Source of the DNA: Comamonas sp. SCN 65-56
Lineage (GTDB): Bacteria > Pseudomonadota > Gammaproteobacteria > Burkholderiales > Burkholderiaceae_C
Length of the DNA stretch: 64,000 bases
Direction: 5' to 3'
Assembly: GCF_001724135.1 (NCBI RefSeq)
Contig: NZ_MEDS01000006.1
Location: forward strand, 101,006 to 165,005
Shown: in pieces, positions 26,148 through 34,641 of the stretch
How positions within the stretch are numbered: the stretch's first letter is position 1
How the letters are laid out: every line of letters starts with the position of its first letter
Notes under the pieces: model-generated
The model's database searches: none
Told to the model about the DNA's origin: nothing
The model's input: only the letters and a program-made list of their open reading frames with translations
Program-made: the position numbers and the translations under genes

Positions 26148-27844
26148 GGGGCGGCAGCGGGCAATCGGTGGCTGATGATCGCACAACGCATGGGCAGCTC
26201 GGGGGCGATCCAGCGCTGCAGCGCCTGCAGGGGCGCATGCCAGCGTGCGGGCTCCCCGCAGCTATCTGCGGTGGCCTCAATGCGGCTGCCGGCCCAGCAC
26301 AGCAGGGCCACGGCGGCGGCGCGCAGGTAGTCGTCCGCCACCTCATAGGGCAGCGCCGCATCGGCGTGGCAGGCTGCCACCAATTCCGGCGTCAGCGCCC
26401 GCAGTGCCTGCAAATGGGTGCGCGCCAATGCCGCCAGGGCGGTTTTGCCCAGCGGCTGTGCGAGTTCTTCCAGCCATGTGCACCAGTTCTGGCCGCCGTC
26501 GGCCAGCACCTTGCGCACCAGCAGGTCGATCGCCTGGATTTCGTTGGTGCCCTCGTAGATCATGGTCACGCGGGCATCGCGCACATGCTGCTCGATGCCC
26601 GATTCACGCACATAGCCGTGACCACCGAAGACCTGCAGGCAATCGCTGGCGCCATGAAACGCCTGGTGCGTGAAGGCGGCCTTCATCACCGGCGTGGTGA
26701 GCGCGCACCAGTGCTCGGCCTGGGCTCGGCGCGCAGCATCCGGATGGTGGCGTGCGATGTCGAGCTCCAGCGCCGTCTGGTAGGCCAGCACGCGGCCGGC
26801 GTCTATCCAGGCGCGCTGGGTGTCGAGGATGCGGCGCATCGCCGGGTGTTCGATCAGCAGGCTGGCGGCGCTTGCGCCCGGCGCGCGCATCTGGCGGCGC
26901 TCGCGCGCGTAGGCGTCGGCCTTCTGCCAGGCGGCATCGAGCAGCCCCAGTCCCTGCAGCGCCACATGCAGGCGCGCCGCGTTCATCATCACGAACATCG
27001 CTGCCAGGCCGCCGCCCGGCGCGCCGACGATCCAGCCGCGCGCGTTGTCGAAGCGCATTGCGCAGGTGGGGCTGGCATGCAGGCCCATTTTTTCCTCGAT
27101 GCCCTCGCAGGTGACGGCGCTGCGCGTGCCATCGGGGTAGAACTTGGGCACCAGGAACAGCGACAAGCCCTTGGGGCCGGCGGGCGCACCGGGCTCGCGC
27201 GCCAGCACCAGGTGCACGATGTTGTCGGCGAGGTCGTTTTCGCCGCTGCTGATGAAGATCTTGCTGCCGCTGATGAGGTGCGAGCCATCGGCCTGTGGCA
27301 GCGCGCGGGTGCTGACCAGACCCAGGTCGCTGCCCGCCTGCGGCTCGGTCAGGCACATGGTGGCGAGCCATTCGCCGGTGGCGATTTTTTCCAGGTACTG
27401 CGCCTTGAGCCACTCGCTGCCGTGGTGGCGCAGGCAATCGTAGGCGCCGTGCAGCAGGCCGGGCGCCATGGTGAAGCCGTGGTTGGCGCCGCTGAGCATC
27501 TCGTAGAGCTGCGCTTCGAGCACCGCCGGCAGCCCCTGACCGCCATGAGCCGGATCGGCCGCGAGCGCCGGCCAGCCGCCCTGCCAGAACTGGCGATAGG
27601 CGTCGGCAAAGCCCGGTGGCATGGTGACCGCACCCTTGCGCCATTGCGCGCCGACTTCATCGCCGACGCGGTTCAGCGGCGCGATCACCTGCGCCACGAA
27701 CTTGCCGGCTTCCCCCAGCACCTGGGTGGCCAGCGCGGCGTCGATATCGGCGAACGGCGCAAGCTGCTGCCACTGGCTGGAGGCGCCCAGCACGTTCTCG
27801 AGAATGAAAGTGCGCTCGGCGGTGATTGGTTGGTAGTCGGCCAT
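26144..27844 (-). CDS. DmdC-like acyl-CoA dehydrogenase
   Basis: 566 residues, longer than the classic 380-residue dehydrogenases because of an extra N-terminal segment (ADYQPITAERTFILENVL) and a C-terminal helical domain, as in DmdC-type enzymes. FAD/substrate motifs are TEPQAGSDLG (about 167), GSKIFISSGEND, GGHGYVRESGIEQ and the catalytic-Glu motif MIYEGTNEIQA near residue 430. It would oxidise the acyl chain of a CoA thioester, passing electrons to ETF. ATG 27844 is preferred to 27859 because it begins the family N-terminus. Coupled to the MarR gene by a GTGA overlap. Confidence 0.88.
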   Translation of the reverse strand: MADYQPITAERTFILENVLGASSQWQQLAPFADIDAALATQVLGEAGKFVAQVIAPLNRVGDEVGAQWRKGAVTMPPGFADAYRQFWQGGWPALAADPAHGGQGLPAVLEAQLYEMLSGANHGFTMAPGLLHGAYDCLRHHGSEWLKAQYLEKIATGEWLATMCLTEPQAGSDLGLVSTRALPQADGSHLISGSKIFISSGENDLADNIVHLVLAREPGAPAGPKGLSLFLVPKFYPDGTRSAVTCEGIEEKMGLHASPTCAMRFDNARGWIVGAPGGGLAAMFVMMNAARLHVALQGLGLLDAAWQKADAYARERRQMRAPGASAASLLIEHPAMRRILDTQRAWIDAGRVLAYQTALELDIARHHPDAARRAQAEHWCALTTPVMKAAFTHQAFHGASDCLQVFGGHGYVRESGIEQHVRDARVTMIYEGTNEIQAIDLLVRKVLADGGQNWCTWLEELAQPLGKTALAALARTHLQALRALTPELVAACHADAALPYEVADDYLRAAAVALLCWAGSRIEATADSCGEPARWHAPLQALQRWIAPELPMRCAIISHRLPAAAP

Positions 27845-27864
27845 GCACAGTCCTATCAAGAAAA

Positions 27865-27882
27865 GAGCTGCTTGCGCAGCTC
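27865..27882 (-). other. Perfect hairpin between the binding-protein and dehydrogenase genes
   Basis: GAGCTGC TTGC GCAGCTC forms a 7-base stem with a 4-base loop, flanked by AAAA and by a GTATTGGGGTTTGG stretch. The flanks resemble part of the dispersed repeat family. It could reduce read-through or stabilise the upstream mRNA. Confidence 0.45.
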
Positions 27883-27903
27883 TGTATTGGGGTTTGGCGG
27901 GTT

Positions 27904-29043
27904 TTACTTCTCAACCTTGAACTTGCCGTCGACCACCTTCATCATCACGCCGGTGTCGTTGGTATAGCCCCAGTGGTCCTTGGCGGTCCAGTCCAGCACG
28001 CCATGGGCCAGCACGGTGCGGCCGATATGCTCGAAGGCGTCGCGCAGCGCGGCGCGGAATTCGGGCGTGCCGGGCTTGGCGGTTTTCAGTGCGATCGGCA
28101 CCGCCTTTTCCATCACGATGATCGAGTCATAGGCGTGGCCGGCAAACTGGTTGCGCGAACCCGGGCCGTAGGCCTTTTCATACTGCGTCACGAACTTGAT
28201 CGCCTCGGCCTTGGAGGGGTGCGCATCGGGCAGCTGCTCGGCCAGCACCGCCGGGCCCGAGACCACGTAGGTGCCTTCCACCGCCTTGCCACCCACGCGC
28301 ATCAGGTCGCTGGTGGCGGCCGCGTGCGTCTGGTAGACCAGCCCCTTGTAGCCGCGCTCGCGCAGCGACACCTCGGGCATGGCTGCGCCGCTTCCCGAGG
28401 CCACGACGAGGATGGCCTGCGGGTTGGCTGCGACCAGCTTGAGTGCCTGGCCGGTCACGCTGGTGTCGGCGCGCGCAAAGCGCTCCACCGGGCCGAACTG
28501 GATGCCAGCGGCCTCGGCCAGCGGCTTGAAGTCCACCAGCCAGGTCTCGCCGTAGGCGTCGCTGTAGCCGAGGAAGCCCACGGATTTGACGCCGTGTTTC
28601 TTCATGTGCTCGAGCACCGCATGGCCCATCACCGCGTTGGACTGCGGCAGGCGAAACAGCCAGTGGTCCTTGCCCGCGGGTGTGGCCACCGGCGACCACG
28701 AAATCTGCGGCGTCTTGGATTCCTCGGCCACCTGCGAGATGGCGGCGGCCACGGGCGTTGCCACCGAGCCCATGATGACGTCGACATGGTCCTGGGTGAC
28801 GAACTTCTGCGCGATCTTCACGCCATTGGTCGGATCGGTGGCGTCGTCGAGCACGATCACGTTGAGCTTCTCGCCCGCGATCTCCTTGGGCCAGAGCTTG
28901 ACCTGGTTGCCCACTGGAATACCCAGGCCCGAGGCCGGGCCGGTCAGTGGCGCGACCACGCCAATGGTGATGTCGGCCAGTGCCGCGCCGCTGGCGGCGA
29001 GGGCGGCGGCGGCCACAAGGGCCTTGAGATGCAAGCGCTTCAT
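27904..29043 (-). CDS. Liv-type ABC transporter periplasmic substrate-binding protein (orphan)
   Basis: 379 residues: signal peptide MKRLHLKALVAAAALAASG...ALA, then a type I periplasmic-binding fold (ITIGVVAPLTGPASGLGIPV, VDVIMGSVATPVAAAISQVA, VKSVGFLGYSDAYGETWLVD). This class binds branched amino acids but in betaproteobacterial catabolic operons often binds aromatic acids. No permease or ATPase gene accompanies it in this operon, so it either uses a shared Liv transporter or has a sensing role. Its position among CoA-thioester genes suggests the same substrate, for example a hydroxycinnamate. Confidence 0.88.
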   Translation of the reverse strand: MKRLHLKALVAAAALAASGAALADITIGVVAPLTGPASGLGIPVGNQVKLWPKEIAGEKLNVIVLDDATDPTNGVKIAQKFVTQDHVDVIMGSVATPVAAAISQVAEESKTPQISWSPVATPAGKDHWLFRLPQSNAVMGHAVLEHMKKHGVKSVGFLGYSDAYGETWLVDFKPLAEAAGIQFGPVERFARADTSVTGQALKLVAANPQAILVVASGSGAAMPEVSLRERGYKGLVYQTHAAATSDLMRVGGKAVEGTYVVSGPAVLAEQLPDAHPSKAEAIKFVTQYEKAYGPGSRNQFAGHAYDSIIVMEKAVPIALKTAKPGTPEFRAALRDAFEHIGRTVLAHGVLDWTAKDHWGYTNDTGVMMKVVDGKFKVEK

Positions 29044-29097
29044 GGTGTCTCCTGGAGTGCGCGTTGAAGAAAGGGGAAAGAGGCGCGCGGGCCTGCG

Positions 29098-29511
29098 TCA
29101 GGCACAGCGCTCCCTGATGAAATCGGGCACGGGAATCGCCTGCAGGCGCCCGCCCTCGGGGTGGATGCAGAAGGCGCGGGTCTCGCGGCCTTCGCACAGC
29201 AAGGTCTCGCCGTTCATCACCCGGTGCTTTTGCACAAAGGTCTTGGCGCCCCAGCTCTCGATGCTGGTGTGCACCTGCAGCGTGTCGCCGTAGGTGGCGG
29301 GGCGCATGAACTTGGTGTGGATCTCCAAGAGCGGCGTGCCGATGATGCCGTGCGACTCTTTCAGTTCACGCCACGGCGGCACGCCGCACTGGCGGAAGAA
29401 GTCCAGCGACGAGGCATCCATCCACTTGCTGAAATTGGGGAAGAAGACGATGCCGGCCGGATCGCAATCGCCGAACATCACCTTCAGTTCGTAGACGGTG
29501 GTCTTGCTCAT
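29098..29511 (-). CDS. YbgC/4HBT-family acyl-CoA thioesterase
   Basis: 137 residues from ATG 29511 (MSKTTVYELKVMFGDCDPAG). The catalytic Asp motif FGDCDPAGIVFFPNFSKWMD (about 13-32) is canonical for 4-hydroxybenzoyl-CoA thioesterase-type hotdog enzymes. The upstream extension to 29736 is antisense-like and rejected. It could release CoA from the aromatic acyl-CoA produced by thiolysis, or act as a valve when CoA is trapped. It lies 14 bases downstream of the SDR gene and 54 bases upstream of the binding-protein gene. Confidence 0.9.
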   Translation of the reverse strand: MSKTTVYELKVMFGDCDPAGIVFFPNFSKWMDASSLDFFRQCGVPPWRELKESHGIIGTPLLEIHTKFMRPATYGDTLQVHTSIESWGAKTFVQKHRVMNGETLLCEGRETRAFCIHPEGGRLQAIPVPDFIRERCA

Positions 29512-29525
29512 GGCGGGCAGTCCTT

Positions 29526-30290
29526 TCAGCGCGGCGCCATGCGCAGCGCGCCGTCCAGGCGGATGACTTCGCCGTTCAGGTGCCCGTTGGTGACGATGTG
29601 GCATGCCAGATCGGCGAACTCCTCGGGCTTGCCGAGGCGGGGCGGGAAGGGGATCGATGCCGCCAGCGACGCCTGTACCGCCTCGGGCAGCGTCTTCATC
29701 AGCGGCGTGGCGAACAGTCCCGGCGCGATGGTGCATACCCGTATGCCGTGCTGCGCCAGGTCGCGCGCCATCGGCAGCGTCATGCCGACCACGCCGCCCT
29801 TGCTGGCGCTGTACGCCTGCTGGCCGACCTGGCCGTCGAACGCGGCCACGCTGGCGGTGAACACCATCGCGCCGCGCTCGCCGTCATCCATCGGCTCCAG
29901 CTTTGCACAGGCGGCAGCAAACAGGCGCGCGGCGTTGTAGGTGCCGATCAGGTTGACGTTCACCACCTTGATGAAGTCTTCGAGCGGCGCGGCATTGCCG
30001 TCCTTGCCGATCACGCGCTTGGCCGTGCCTATGCCGGCGATCTGCATCAGGATGCGCGCCGGGCCGTGCGCCGCCGCGGCCTGGGCGATGGCGGCCCGCA
30101 TGCCCTCGCTGCTGGTCACATCGACCGCAATCGCCAGGCCACCGATCTCCCTGGCGACGCGCTCTGCCTGCTCACGGTGCATGTCCAGCACCGTCACCTT
30201 GGCACCGCGCTGCGCCAGTTCGCGCGCCGTGGCCTCGCCCAGGCCGGAGCCGCCTCCGGTCACGAGTGCTGCCTGTCCCTGAATCTGCAT
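29526..30290 (-). CDS. SDR-family 3-hydroxyacyl-CoA dehydrogenase (HSD10-like)
   Basis: 254 residues from ATG 30290. Classical short-chain dehydrogenase: NAD-binding TGGGSGLGEA (about 12-21), LDMHREQAERVA acidic loop selecting NAD, NVNLIGTYNAARL, catalytic Ser in VFTASVAAFDGQ and YSASK (about 157-161). Sequence style (MQIQGQAALVTGGGSGLG, CTIAPGLFATPLM, FPPRLGKPEEFA) matches type II 3-hydroxyacyl-CoA dehydrogenases. In this operon it would supply the second oxidation of the beta-oxidation cycle. Confidence 0.88.
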   Translation of the reverse strand: MQIQGQAALVTGGGSGLGEATARELAQRGAKVTVLDMHREQAERVAREIGGLAIAVDVTSSEGMRAAIAQAAAAHGPARILMQIAGIGTAKRVIGKDGNAAPLEDFIKVVNVNLIGTYNAARLFAAACAKLEPMDDGERGAMVFTASVAAFDGQVGQQAYSASKGGVVGMTLPMARDLAQHGIRVCTIAPGLFATPLMKTLPEAVQASLAASIPFPPRLGKPEEFADLACHIVTNGHLNGEVIRLDGALRMAPR

Positions 30291-30302
30291 TGAAATACTC
30301 CT

Positions 30303-30362
30303 GATGTGATAGCTATCAGCGCTTGTCACACAAGCGCCAAAGGCCTTTTCTCATTGAAATTC
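30303..30362 (+). repeat. Dispersed palindromic repeat, copy 6 (reference copy, intergenic)
   Basis: The clearest member: GATAGCTATCAGCGCTTGTC, then ACACAAGCGCCAAAGGCC and TTTTCTCATTGAAAT. AGCGCTTG and CAAGCGC form the inner inverted repeat. It sits between the SDR and thiolase genes. Confidence 0.7.
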
Positions 30363-31608
30363 AGACCGCCGGGTTCTCCAGCAGCAGTGCCATGCCCTGT
30401 CCGCCGCCGACGCAGGCGGAGCTGATGCCCCACTTGACGCCCGCGCGGCGCATCTCGCGCGCCACGGTGAGGGTCAGGCGCACGCCGGTCATGGCCAGCG
30501 GGTGACCCAGCGCGATGGCGCCGCCGTTGACGTTGAGCCTGGCCAGATCGAGCCCGAGCTCCTTGGCCACGGCCAGCGTTTGCGCGCCCTGTGCTTCATT
30601 GATTTCGATACGGCCGATGTCGTCCAGCGTGAGCCCTGTGCGCTCGAGCAGCAGGCGAATCGCCGGTGCCGGGCCTATGCCCATGATCTCGGGCGGCACG
30701 CCCACCGCCGCGGCGCCGACGATGCGCGCCAGCGGCTGCTTGCCTTGCGCTTTTGCGTAGGCGCCCGAGGCCACTACGGCCGCGGCTGCGCCATCGACCA
30801 GCGCCGACGAGTTGCCGCCGGTCTGCACGCCACCCTCGAACACTGGCCGCAGCCTGGCCAGCACCTCGATGGGCGAGGGGCGCGGGTGTGTGTCCTGCGC
30901 CACTTCGGCGGTCTTGCCCTGCAACTTGATGCTGCGCGGCTTGTAGCCCTCGAGCTCGAATTTCTCGGTGACGACGGACACGATCTCACCGGCGAGGAAG
31001 CCGCTTTGCTGCGCCGCCACGGCGCGGGCGAAAGATTCGCTGGCGAATGCATCCACCTGCTCACGCGTGATGCCGTATTTTTTCGCCAGGTTCTCGGCCG
31101 TCTGGATCATGTTGATGCCGGGCGCCGGGTCCTTGAGCGCCTCCCACATGTAGTCCTTGAAGGCGACCGGCGCGCCCAGCTTGAAGCCGGTGCGGTGATC
31201 GAACGCGGCAATCGGGTTGCGCGTCATGCTCTCGCTGCCGACGACAAGCGCCGCCTCGCAGGCGCCGCCCTGCACATGCTCGCCGGCCTGACGAAACAGC
31301 TCGAAGCCGGTGCCGCAGATGCGTTGCACCATGATGGCCGGCACTTCAATCGGCACGCCGGCGTACAGGCCGACGTGGCGCGGCAGAAAGAACTGGTCGA
31401 AGTCGCCCGGCGCCATGTTGCCGCAGACCACCGAGCCGATGTCGCCGGCAGCAACGCCCGCGCGCTTCAGGGCCTCGCGCGCCGCCTTTATCCCCAGGTC
31501 GGTGGGTGAGATGTGGCCCAGTGCGCCGCAGTAGTCGACCATGGGCGTGCGCACGCCGTCCAGCATCCAGACGTCGTGGAAGGCGGTGAAGAATCCTTTT
31601 TGGGCCAT
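30361..31608 (-). CDS. Thiolase (acetyl-CoA acyltransferase)
   Basis: 415 residues with the thiolase double fold. The acylated nucleophile lies in VQRICGTGFELFRQAG (Cys near 96), the C-terminal His in NGGAIALGHPLAMTG (about 368) and the second catalytic Cys in SACVGGGQGMALLLE (about 402). The NEAF motif reads NEAQG, an uncommon variant. It would cleave a 3-ketoacyl-CoA with CoA to release acetyl-CoA, completing side-chain shortening. It follows the ligase gene after a 151-base gap holding a GC-rich inverted repeat. Confidence 0.9.
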   Translation of the reverse strand: MAQKGFFTAFHDVWMLDGVRTPMVDYCGALGHISPTDLGIKAAREALKRAGVAAGDIGSVVCGNMAPGDFDQFFLPRHVGLYAGVPIEVPAIMVQRICGTGFELFRQAGEHVQGGACEAALVVGSESMTRNPIAAFDHRTGFKLGAPVAFKDYMWEALKDPAPGINMIQTAENLAKKYGITREQVDAFASESFARAVAAQQSGFLAGEIVSVVTEKFELEGYKPRSIKLQGKTAEVAQDTHPRPSPIEVLARLRPVFEGGVQTGGNSSALVDGAAAAVVASGAYAKAQGKQPLARIVGAAAVGVPPEIMGIGPAPAIRLLLERTGLTLDDIGRIEINEAQGAQTLAVAKELGLDLARLNVNGGAIALGHPLAMTGVRLTLTVAREMRRAGVKWGISSACVGGGQGMALLLENPAV

Positions 31609-31631
31609 GGTCAGTTCCTTTCAAAAGTCAG

Positions 31632-31746
31632 GGCTTGCTCCTTCCCCCGCTGGGGGAAGGCAGGGATGGGGGCTTGCGTGCAAGCGGTGGAGCCTTCTGG
31701 CGCTGCTGGCCTCCACCCCAACCCTCCCCCAGCGAGGGAGGGAGGA
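31632..31746. repeat. GC-rich imperfect inverted repeat, two nested hairpins
   Basis: Left part: CTTCCCCC GCT GGGGGAAG (31641-31659), a perfect 8-base stem, followed by GGCAGGGATGGGGG. Right part: CTCCACCCCAACCCTCCCCC, then AGCGAGGGAGGGAGG. The right part is close to the reverse complement of the left, so the roughly 115 bases can fold as one long structure. It has no coding potential and resembles intergenic GC-rich repeats common in Burkholderiales. Confidence 0.65.
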
Positions 31747-31759
31747 ACCAGCAGGTGCG

Positions 31760-33637
31760 TCACGGTTTCGCTCCCGGCTTGATGACCGAGACCCCCGGCG
31801 CCTCGTCGTACAGCGCCTGCACCAGCGCATCGCGCACCTTGAGCACGGCGCGCTGGTTGATCGATCCCTTGTCGGTGACCTCGCCCAGGTCGATGGAGGG
31901 CGGCTCGGCCAGCAGCGTCAGGCGCGCGATGCGGCTGGCGCTGCCGGTGGCGTGCGCGGCCAGATCGTCTGCCACGCGCTGGAACCGAGCCGTGACCGCC
32001 GGGTGCGCGAGCACCTGCGCCAGCGGCGCGTCGGCGGGCAGGCCGGCGAGCGCGCGCACCGCCGCCGTAGTGAACACCAGTGCACCCACCTCGTTGCGGT
32101 TGAGGCCGGTGACGACCACGTCCTGGATGTAGGGCGCACCCGCGGCAATCGCCTTGGCGCGCAGCGGCCCGACGCTCACGAAGGTGCCGGTGGCGAGCTT
32201 GAAATCTTCGGCGATGCGCCCGTCAAAGCGCAGGCCCTGGTGCGGGTCATCCGCATGCATCCACTGCACCGCGTCGCCGGTGCAGAAAAAGCCCTCTTCA
32301 TCAAACGAGGCGGCGGTGTCCTCGGGCGCGCGCCAGTAGCCGGGCGTGATGTTGGGGCCGCGATAGCGCAGCTCGATCTTGTCGTCCACTGGTACCAGCT
32401 TGCACTGCATGCCCGGCGTGGGCACGCCGAGCTCGCCGGCGCGGATGTTCGGACTGGTCGGAAACAGCCCGTAGGGCGAGGATTCGGTCATGCCGAAGCC
32501 GCAGGCCATGACGATGCGCTCGCCCAGTTCGGCTTCTTCGCTTTCGGTGAGCGCATCCCAGACCGACTGCGGCAGAGACGCTCCGGCGTAGAAGAACATC
32601 TTCACGCGCGAGAGCAGCTTGCGGCGCAGCTGTGCGTCCTGCTTCATGGCCTGCGCGATCGCGTCAAAACCCGTGGGCACGTTGAAGTACAGCGTCGGCG
32701 CGATCTCGCGCAGGTTGCGCAGCGTCTCGCCCACCAGCGCAGGCGTGGGCCTGCCGTCGTCGATGTACATCGTGCCGCCATTGGCCAGCACCATGCCGAC
32801 GTTGTGATTGCCGCCAAAGGTGTGGTTCCATGGCAGCCAATCGACCAGCACCGGCTTTTCCTGCGTCAGGATGGGCATGGACTGGCGCATCTGCTGCTGG
32901 TTGGCGCACCACATGCGGTGGGTGTTGATGACGGCCTTGGGGTTCTTGGTCGAGCCGCTGGTGAAGAGAAACTTGAGGATGGTGTCCGGCCCGGTGGCGG
33001 CCTGCGCGGCGTCCACCGCATCCGTTGCCTCGGTGGCCAGGAGTTCGGCCCAGGGCGTGATGGCGCGCCCGGACAGCGCTGGCGCGTCGGCGCCGCGCGA
33101 GAGCACCACCTCGCAATCGGCCGGCACGGTGGCGGCGATGGCGCTGGCGTAGCGCGCGCCATCGTCGGCCCAGACCAGGCCGGGCGTGAGTGTCGCCATG
33201 ATGTGGCGCAGCTTGCCGAAATCCTTGCTCACCAGCGAATACGGCGGCGAGATCGGTGCCCACGGCACGCCCACCCAAAGGCAGGCCAGCGCCAGCTGCG
33301 CGTGCTCCAGGCTGTTTTCGCTCAGGATCAGCACCGGACGCTCGGCGGAGAGCCCGCGTGCGAGCAGCGCCTGGCCGATGCGCCGTGCCGTGGCCAGCGC
33401 CTCGCCATAGCTCAGATGGCGCCAGTCGCCCAGGCTGCCGTCGGCCGCGCGCACGCGCTGCGCCATGAAGGTGGCATCCGGCGTCTCGCGCGCCCAGCGC
33501 GCCAGCGCATCGGACATGCGCGCATCGAACGCCTGCAGCGCCTGCTCGGCCGCGAGGTACTGCACGCCGCCGTCGCCGTCACGCACCGTCACGCGCGTCA
33601 CGCCGAAAGTCAGGGGGCGAAATTTCGGGCTGCTCAT
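31760..33637 (-). CDS. Feruloyl-CoA synthase-like ANL-family CoA ligase
   Basis: 625 residues from ATG 33637, preceded by CAGGAGACA. AMP-binding enzyme: P-loop-like FTSGSTKNPKAVINTHRMW (about 215), LVDWLPWNHTFGGNHNVG, GFGMTESSP, and the FCTGDAVQWM hinge region; length and these motifs match bacterial feruloyl-CoA synthases, distinct from the FadD type encoded at 35393. It would activate a hydroxycinnamic or related aryl acid to its CoA ester. Substrate assignment rests on family resemblance and the operon of beta-oxidation genes. It overlaps no gene; the hydratase stop lies 27 bases upstream. Confidence 0.82.
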   Translation of the reverse strand: MSSPKFRPLTFGVTRVTVRDGDGGVQYLAAEQALQAFDARMSDALARWARETPDATFMAQRVRAADGSLGDWRHLSYGEALATARRIGQALLARGLSAERPVLILSENSLEHAQLALACLWVGVPWAPISPPYSLVSKDFGKLRHIMATLTPGLVWADDGARYASAIAATVPADCEVVLSRGADAPALSGRAITPWAELLATEATDAVDAAQAATGPDTILKFLFTSGSTKNPKAVINTHRMWCANQQQMRQSMPILTQEKPVLVDWLPWNHTFGGNHNVGMVLANGGTMYIDDGRPTPALVGETLRNLREIAPTLYFNVPTGFDAIAQAMKQDAQLRRKLLSRVKMFFYAGASLPQSVWDALTESEEAELGERIVMACGFGMTESSPYGLFPTSPNIRAGELGVPTPGMQCKLVPVDDKIELRYRGPNITPGYWRAPEDTAASFDEEGFFCTGDAVQWMHADDPHQGLRFDGRIAEDFKLATGTFVSVGPLRAKAIAAGAPYIQDVVVTGLNRNEVGALVFTTAAVRALAGLPADAPLAQVLAHPAVTARFQRVADDLAAHATGSASRIARLTLLAEPPSIDLGEVTDKGSINQRAVLKVRDALVQALYDEAPGVSVIKPGAKP

Positions 33638-33663
33638 GTCTGTCTCCTGCGGATTGCGGGCGC

Positions 33664-34467
33664 TCACGCCTTCTTGACCTTGGTGCCCGCCTTGCCGGCC
33701 AGGAAATCGCGCACGCGCTGCTTGGCCTCGGGCGCGGATTGGGCGATCGCCGCGATCAGCGCCTCGGTCAGGTAGCCGTGGTCGGCCGACTGCTCGGCGA
33801 TGCGTGGCAGCGCGTGCATCAGCGCGTAATTGGTCAGCGGCGCATTGGTGGCGATGCGCTCGGCCAGCGCCAGCGCCTTGGCCAGCGCCTCACCCTCGGG
33901 CACGAGGTATTGCGCCAGACCCAGGCGCTCGCCCTCGGTGGCATTGACCACGCGGCCCGTGAGCATCATGTCCAGCATGCGGTGCGCGCCGATCAGCTTG
34001 GGGATGCGCACCGAGCCGCCGCCGCCGACGAAGATGCCGCGCTGGCCTTCGGGCAGGGCGTAGAAAGTGGTCGCATCGGCCACGCGGATATGGGCGGCTG
34101 ATGCCAATTCCAGCCCGCCGCCCACCACCGCGCCATGCAGCGCCGCGACGACCGGCACCGGGCCGTGTTCGATGGCGTCGAGCGCCACATGCCAGCCGCG
34201 CGAATGGTGCAGGCCCTGGCCTGCATCGCGTTCCTTGAGTTCGGACAAGTCCAGCCCGGCACTGAAGTGCTCTCCTGCGCCGCACAGTACCGCTGCGCGC
34301 ACGGTCGAAGGCAGGCTTTGAAAGGCATCGCGCAGGGCGGCGATCAGGCCGTCGGAGATCGCGTTGCGCTTGGCTGTGCGCGTCAGCGTGACGATGGCCA
34401 GCTGGCTTTGCTCGCCAGTGATTTCCACCGACAGATCTTCGGAGCGGGGCAAGGCAGAGGTGTTCAT
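33664..34467 (-). CDS. Enoyl-CoA hydratase/isomerase (crotonase family), first gene of the operon
   Basis: 267 residues. The crotonase fold shows the CoA-binding NAISDGLIAALRDAF, the oxyanion-hole GEHFSAGLDLSELKERD and HGAVVGGGLELASAAHIRVA. Both catalytic acids are in their usual places: Glu in GGLELAS and Glu in ALPEGQRGIF. It would hydrate the alpha-beta double bond of a cinnamoyl-type CoA ester. A feruloyl-CoA hydratase/lyase cannot be excluded, but no vanillin dehydrogenase is adjacent, while a dehydrogenase and thiolase are, which favours beta-oxidation. The first gene of the minus-strand operon, behind an AT-rich promoter. Confidence 0.85.
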   Translation of the reverse strand: MNTSALPRSEDLSVEITGEQSQLAIVTLTRTAKRNAISDGLIAALRDAFQSLPSTVRAAVLCGAGEHFSAGLDLSELKERDAGQGLHHSRGWHVALDAIEHGPVPVVAALHGAVVGGGLELASAAHIRVADATTFYALPEGQRGIFVGGGGSVRIPKLIGAHRMLDMMLTGRVVNATEGERLGLAQYLVPEGEALAKALALAERIATNAPLTNYALMHALPRIAEQSADHGYLTEALIAAIAQSAPEAKQRVRDFLAGKAGTKVKKA

Positions 34468-34510
34468 GGCCTTAATTATTTATAAACAATAACTAAATAC
34501 AAGTAGGAAA
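34468..34510 (-). promoter_or_regulatory. AT-rich promoter with TTATT/AATAA palindrome, candidate MarR operator
   Basis: Directly upstream of the hydratase start lies TTATT TATAAAC AATAA (34476-34492), an inverted repeat of MarR-operator size. It overlaps a TATAAA-like -10 and lies close to a TTGTAT-like -35 on the minus strand, though spacing to the -35 is not ideal. The rest of the gap up to 34641 is GC-rich with a GCGCGC hairpin near 34615-34630 and no gene. Confidence 0.5.
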
Positions 34511-34641
34511 ACGGTATGTTTGACTAGGGGAAACCCTCGGTTTGGGCAAAAATGCGTGCCGCTGCCGCGCCGCTTCGGTGCTACGGCGTGCGGGTCAGGC
34601 CGGGTGGGTGGTTGCGCGCGAGGCGCGCGTGCTGCACGCGC

